Below, piece by piece: positions 60,584 to 64,000 of a DNA stretch of 64,000 nt. The notes under the pieces are model-generated. The model had not been told where the DNA came from. It ran no database searches and saw only the letters and a program-made list of their open reading frames with translations. A program made the translations under genes and the position numbers. The DNA comes from CAMFLJ01 sp963702555 (lineage in GTDB: Bacteria; Actinomycetota; Acidimicrobiia; Acidimicrobiales; Acidimicrobilacustridaceae): the NCBI GenBank assembly GCA_963702555.1, contig CAVPCW010000013.1:410267-474266 (forward strand). Reading direction: 5' to 3'. Position 1 is the first letter of the stretch. The number at the start of each line of letters is the position of its first letter.

Positions 60584-62299
60584 GTGCTCGATCTGATCAT
60601 CCGCGGCGGCGACGTCGTCGACGGCACCGGTGCGGCCCGCCGCCGCGCCGACGTCGGCGTGAAGGACGGGCGCATCGTCGCCATCGGCCAGGTCGACGGC
60701 GAGGCCGCCCGCACCATCGACGCCACCGGCAGGGTCGTCGCCCCCGGCTTCGTCGACGTGCACACCCACTTCGACGCGCAGATCTTCTGGGACGGCGCCC
60801 TCACCCCGTCGCCCCTGCACGGCGTCACCACCGTGCTCGCCGGCAACTGCGGCTTCACCATCGCCCCGCTGTCCGACGACCCGTCCGACGGCGACTACCT
60901 CATGCGCATGCTCGCCCGGGTCGAGGGCATGCCCCTCGAGTCGCTGCGCGACGGCGTGCCGTGGTCGTGGCGCACCACCGCCGAGTACCTCGACGCGCTC
61001 GAGGGCCGGGTCGGTGTGAACGTCGGGATGATGGTGGGCCACTCCGCGATCCGCCGGATCGTGATGGGGGGCGACGCCAACCAGCGTGCCGCCACCGACG
61101 ACGAGGTCACGGCCATGGGCCGGCTCCTCCACGACGGCCTCGAGGCCGGCGGCATCGGCTTCTCGTCGTCGTGGGCCCGCACCCACAACGACGCCGACGG
61201 CCAGATGGTGCCGTCCCGCTACGCCACCGAGCAGGAGCTCGTCGAGCTGTGCCGCGTCGCCGGCGAGCACGAGGGCACGTCGCTCGAGTTCCTGCCGATG
61301 GTCGGGCCGTTCGAGCCGTGGGCCAAGGAGCTGATGGCCGACATGTCGGCCGCCGCCCAGCGCCCCCTCAACTGGAACATCCTCGTGATCAACGCGCTGA
61401 GCGCGCCGAACATCGAGAACCAGCTGTCCGCCGGTGACGTCGCCCGGGCCAAGGGCGGCAAGGTCATCGCCCTCACCATCCCCAAGCCGTTCGGCATCCG
61501 CCTGTCGTTCGCCGCCGGCTTCGTGCTCGACGCCCTGCCCGGCTGGGAGCACGTGATGACGCTGCCCAAGGCCGAGAAGGCGGCGATCCTCGCCGACCCG
61601 GCCGCCCGCAAGAAGCTCGACGAGCAGGCCAAGTCGCCCGGGCCCATGGTCGGGCTGGCCGACTGGACCACCAAGCGCATCTTCGACGTCGTGCAGCCGG
61701 GGAACCGCCAGTACGTCGGGCGCACCATCGGCGAGATCGCCACCGAGCAGGGCCGCGACCCCTTCGACGTGCTGTGCGACATCTCCCTCTCCGACGACCT
61801 GCTCACCAGCTTCGGCCCCGACGCGCCGAGCTCGACGGACGAGGAGTGGAAGCTCCGCCTCGACGTGTGGCGCGACGGCCGGGCCGTCATCGGCGCCTCC
61901 GACGCCGGCGCCCACCTCGACATGCTGGCCACCTTCAACTACTCCACCGTGCTGCTCGGCGAGGCCGTCCGGGAGAAGGGTCTGCTGCCGCTCGAGGAGG
62001 CCGTCCACATGATCACCGACGTGCCGGCCCAGCTCTACGGCCTCGTCGACCGAGGGCGCCTCGAGGTCGGCCACCACGCCGACATCGTCGTCTTCGACCC
62101 CGCCACCATCGACACCGACGCCGCCTCGCTGCGCACGGACCTCCCCGGTGGCGCCGCCCGGCTCTACGCCGGCTCGAGCGGCATCGAGCACGTCGTCGTC
62201 AACGGCAGGGCGATCGTCGCCGACGGCGAGATCACCGCCGATCGCCCGGGCGCCGTGCTGCGCTCGGGCCGCGACACCCGCACCCCGTCGCTCGACTGA
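60584..62299 (+). CDS. N-acyl-D-amino-acid deacylase-like amidohydrolase
   Basis: A 571-residue amidohydrolase-3-type enzyme: LDLIIRGGDVVDGTGA, VAPGFVDVHTHFDAQ (H-x-H metal motif), GVTTVLAGNCGFTIAP with the metal-bridging Cys typical of D-aminoacylases, IGASDAGAHLDM (catalytic Asp) and the C-terminal small beta domain (RGRLEVGHHADIVVFDP). Related actinobacterial proteins of this length have uncharacterised cyclic-amide or lactam substrates. GTG start after AGGGGGAGCTCCC. Confidence 0.85.
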   Translation: MLDLIIRGGDVVDGTGAARRRADVGVKDGRIVAIGQVDGEAARTIDATGRVVAPGFVDVHTHFDAQIFWDGALTPSPLHGVTTVLAGNCGFTIAPLSDDPSDGDYLMRMLARVEGMPLESLRDGVPWSWRTTAEYLDALEGRVGVNVGMMVGHSAIRRIVMGGDANQRAATDDEVTAMGRLLHDGLEAGGIGFSSSWARTHNDADGQMVPSRYATEQELVELCRVAGEHEGTSLEFLPMVGPFEPWAKELMADMSAAAQRPLNWNILVINALSAPNIENQLSAGDVARAKGGKVIALTIPKPFGIRLSFAAGFVLDALPGWEHVMTLPKAEKAAILADPAARKKLDEQAKSPGPMVGLADWTTKRIFDVVQPGNRQYVGRTIGEIATEQGRDPFDVLCDISLSDDLLTSFGPDAPSSTDEEWKLRLDVWRDGRAVIGASDAGAHLDMLATFNYSTVLLGEAVREKGLLPLEEAVHMITDVPAQLYGLVDRGRLEVGHHADIVVFDPATIDTDAASLRTDLPGGAARLYAGSSGIEHVVVNGRAIVADGEITADRPGAVLRSGRDTRTPSLD

Positions 62300-62429
62300 C
62301 GCCATCCGGTCCCGGAGCGTTTCCGGCCAGATTTCTCAATTAGCAGTAATCCACTTCGTGCATCGGTGACGGAAGGAGGGTGGCGGGCCGGACGGCAGCG
62401 CCACCACCACCGTCTAAGGGAGTTCCACG

Positions 62430-63095
62430 ATGCGCATCCGCAAGATCGTCGCCGGCGGCGTCGCCGCCCTCGCCATGGCCGGCAGCATGGCGTTCGCCGC
62501 ACCCGCGGGGGCCAGCAGCCCCTCTGCCCCCACCCTGAAGCAGATCCTCGACGCCCAGGGCGGCGGTTTCGACCGCAACTGGTACGACTTCGACATCATC
62601 GACGCGGTCGTCGACAAGATCGTTGCCGAGAACCCGAAGAGCCCGCTCCTGCTCGCGGCCGACCCCAACAGCCCGGTGAAGCTCACCGTGTTCCTCCCGA
62701 ACGACCGGGCCTTCCAGGCCCTGGCCGCCGACCTGCTCGGCTTCCGCTACTGGTTCGCCAGCGAGACCTCCGTCGCCACCGCGCTGGTGACGGCGCTGCC
62801 GACCTCCACCCTCGAGGACGTCGTGAAGTACCACGTGATCCCGGGCGCCGACATCGACTCGAAGACGGCCCTGAGCGTCCCCCGTGGCACCCCGCTGACC
62901 ACCCTGCTGAAGACCCCGGCCGGCGATCCCACCACGATCAAGGTGACCCCGGTCCGCATCTTCGGCTCCGCGATCCTGGCGGACAACGACCGCAACGACG
63001 TCGATCCGTTCCTGATCCCCGGCAAGCTCGACATCCAGGCGAGCAACGGCATCGCCCACGGCATCGCCTTCGTGCTGCGCCCCGCCGACCTCTAG
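62430..63095 (+). CDS. secreted FAS1 (fasciclin)-domain protein
   Basis: A 221-residue exported protein. Signal peptide MRIRKIVAGGVAALAMAGSMAFAAPAGA is cleaved near residue 28. One FAS1 domain follows: KLTVFLPNDRAFQALAADLLG, VVKYHVIPGADID, and the C-terminal NGIAHGIAFVL. FAS1 domains mediate adhesion to cells or matrix. GGGAG lies before the ATG. The 130-base gap upstream has no gene; it is AT-rich around 62330-62350 and may hold the promoter. Confidence 0.85.
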   Translation: MRIRKIVAGGVAALAMAGSMAFAAPAGASSPSAPTLKQILDAQGGGFDRNWYDFDIIDAVVDKIVAENPKSPLLLAADPNSPVKLTVFLPNDRAFQALAADLLGFRYWFASETSVATALVTALPTSTLEDVVKYHVIPGADIDSKTALSVPRGTPLTTLLKTPAGDPTTIKVTPVRIFGSAILADNDRNDVDPFLIPGKLDIQASNGIAHGIAFVLRPADL

Positions 63096-63130
63096 GCCGG
63101 CCACCCGCACCACGAACCATCAGCAACCGA

Positions 63131-63166
63131 CGAGGGGCCCGGCCGTGTGCGGCCGGGCCCTTCTCG
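63131..63166 (+). terminator. hairpin terminator
   Basis: CGAGGGGCCCGGCCG - TGTG - CGGCCGGGCCCTTCTCG, an 11-bp perfect core stem after the FAS1 gene. Confidence 0.75.
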
Positions 63167-63248
63167 TGCACGGATTCACGAGGCGCAGCCCTTCCCAAGG
63201 CGGCGTCGAGGGTGCACCCTGGTCGTCACCACATACAGGAGGTGACCC

Positions 63249-63686
63249 ATGACGGTGCTCCGATCCATCCCGGCCCCTGCCGAAGCGCTCCTCGGCTCGA
63301 ACGCGCTGGCCCACGTGGTCACCCGGAACCGGGACGGCAGCCCGCAGGTCTCGGTCGTGTGGTGCGGGGTGCGCGGCGACCAGGTCTTCTTCTGCGCCGA
63401 GGGCTCCACCGCCAAGGTGCGCAACATCCGACGCGAGCCCGACGTCGTGCTCTCGATCGAGGACGAGGCCCGGAACCTCACCGGCACCCAGCAGCACCTG
63501 CTCGTCTACGGCACGGCCCGGGTGCTCGACGGCTCCGCCGACAAGGAGCTCTGCGACGAGCTGTGCCGCACCTACGTCGGCCGGGCCGACCACCAGCTCA
63601 ACCTCAGCCGGTCGGCCACCGCCGTGACCGTGATGATCGAGGTCGAGCGCATCGGGGGCAACGGCCCCTGGTCGTTCGACGACTGA
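63249..63686 (+). CDS. PPOX-class F420-dependent enzyme
   Basis: A 145-residue split-barrel protein of the pyridoxamine-phosphate-oxidase superfamily: LAHVVTRNRDGSPQVSVVWCGVRGDQVFFCAEGSTAKVRNIRREPDVVLSI. This pattern is that of the actinobacterial F420-binding branch. A textbook AGGAGGTGA ribosome site precedes the ATG. Together with the luciferase-like enzymes it supports F420 use by the organism. Confidence 0.85.
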   Translation: MTVLRSIPAPAEALLGSNALAHVVTRNRDGSPQVSVVWCGVRGDQVFFCAEGSTAKVRNIRREPDVVLSIEDEARNLTGTQQHLLVYGTARVLDGSADKELCDELCRTYVGRADHQLNLSRSATAVTVMIEVERIGGNGPWSFDD

Positions 63687-63698
63687 CCACCCCCGGGC

Positions 63699-63724
63699 GT
63701 GGGGCCGGCCGGAGCCGGCCCCAC
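63699..63724. terminator. hairpin terminator
   Basis: GTGGGGCCGGC - CGGA - GCCGGCCCCAC, an 11-bp perfect stem in the gap between the convergent PPOX-type gene and the solute-binding gene. Confidence 0.75.
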
Positions 63725-63742
63725 TGTCGGGGTGTGACGTCC

Positions 63743-64000
63743 CTACTGGAGCTGTGACTGCCGGTTGGCGTCGAGGTTCGCCCGTTCGAGCAGCGGGCCG
63801 GTGACCGGCTGCACGAAGTCGGGGCTGCAGTCGAGCGTGCCCGGCTCCTCCGGGTACACCCGCTCGAAGCTCGTGCCGGTCAGCTTCATCACCATGCCGC
63901 ACGTGGCGGGCAGGTTCTCGGCCGGGTTGCCCTCCGATGCATGCCACCGCCGGTCCAGCTGGTGATCTTGGCCAGCTCGCCCATGACGCACTCACGGGTG
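63743..64000 (-). pseudogene. C-terminal part of a third solute-binding protein, frameshifted, cut by the window edge
   Basis: The sequence reads TRECVMGELAKITSWTGGGMH from the window edge, then shifts frame near 63940 and continues ASEGNPAENLPATCGMVMKLTGTSFERVYPEEPGTLDCSPDF to its stop. This matches, in order, the CVM-QLKSI-SWNGGGIS-Q-P-GNQAGFC-QVMKM-GTKFVQW-PEE-G-F-C C-terminus of the orphan solute-binding lipoproteins at 16.3 and 26.2 kb. It is thus a third paralogue of that family. Whether its frame is truly broken needs the rest of the gene. Confidence 0.65.

Noticed and set aside
62300..62429. Possible short gene or riboswitch before the FAS1 gene
   Set aside because: The gap is only 130 bases, has no start with ribosome site other than the FAS1 one, and no stable stem beyond short AT-rich sequence.
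1..64000. Many long open frames opposite to or out of phase with genes, rich in Arg, Gly, Ala or Pro
   Set aside because: In DNA of this GC content stop codons are rare in the wrong frames. None of these shows a protein family motif, a ribosome site and independent placement.
1..64000. Many GACGTC and CGACGTCG occurrences inside genes
   Set aside because: Asp-Val and Thr-Ser codons make this hexamer frequent here. Only intergenic copies with AT-rich arms were counted as operators.
1..64000. CRISPR arrays, tRNA or rRNA genes, insertion sequences, attachment sites
   Set aside because: I saw no regularly spaced direct repeats, no clover-leaf sequence with CCA-type end, no transposase or integrase motif and no target-site duplications.

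Overview
The window looks like chromosomal DNA of a high-GC actinobacterium, most probably an acidimicrobiial or mycobacterium-like lipid degrader. The evidence is very high GC with frequent GTG and TTG starts, several F420-type enzymes (two luciferase-like monooxygenase-fold oxidoreductases and a PPOX-type F420 protein), and a dense set of CoA-dependent lipid and steroid-type catabolic genes. I see no rRNA, tRNA, transposase, phage gene or CRISPR array.

Layout. 0-6 kb: a DapB-fold oxidoreductase, an MtfA-like peptidase, and a CsoR/CstR-type repressor divergent from a frameshifted MMPL exporter and a DUF2892 protein, with repeated ATACCCC/GGGGTAT operators between them. 6-25 kb: phosphotransferase-fold (APH-like) proteins, SDRs, AttH/CrtC-like proteins, amidohydrolases, an EthD-like protein, MarR and TetR regulators, a quinoprotein-cytochrome c fusion lipoprotein and an orphan solute-binding lipoprotein. 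25-53 kb: the catabolic core, holding a GDSL lipase, a second orphan solute-binding lipoprotein, thioesterase, two acyl-CoA ligases (one FadD3-like), an ALDH-P450-amidohydrolase operon, two adjacent pairs of half-type acyl-CoA dehydrogenases, a second P450, three crotonases, three SDRs, a luciferase-like oxidoreductase and a thiolase-like/DUF35 pair. 53-64 kb: miscellaneous genes, including divergent DUF1775 (YcnI-like) exported proteins, a frameshifted YihY/BrkB protein, amidohydrolases, a FAS1 protein and, at the edge, the C-terminus of a third solute-binding protein.

The genes of the core fit import, CoA activation, oxygenation and beta-oxidation-like shortening, then retro-aldol or thiolytic cleavage, of a bulky hydrophobic (steroid-, terpenoid- or alicyclic-like) substrate. 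The substrate cannot be read from sequence.

The main discovery is an 18-bp near-palindrome, approximately GAAWYCGACGTCGATTTC, at about 14 intergenic positions (6.2, 10.0, 26.1 twice, 31.4, 31.5, 38.1, 42.3, 44.1, 46.3, 47.9, 48.8, 49.8 and 52.5 kb). It nearly always lies 10-90 bases before a catabolic gene or operon. It looks like the operator of one regulon covering this whole region. A TetR gene at 38.3 kb that shares an intergenic region with one copy is the best local candidate for the regulator.

Caution: at least eight otherwise intact genes carry a single-base-type frameshift (MMPL, AttH-like, crotonase at 39.0 kb, both dehydrogenases at 40.2-42.3 kb, GNAT, YihY, solute-binding protein at the window end). 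This density suggests residual sequencing error as much as real gene decay, so 'pseudogene' labels mean 'reading frame broken in this sequence'.
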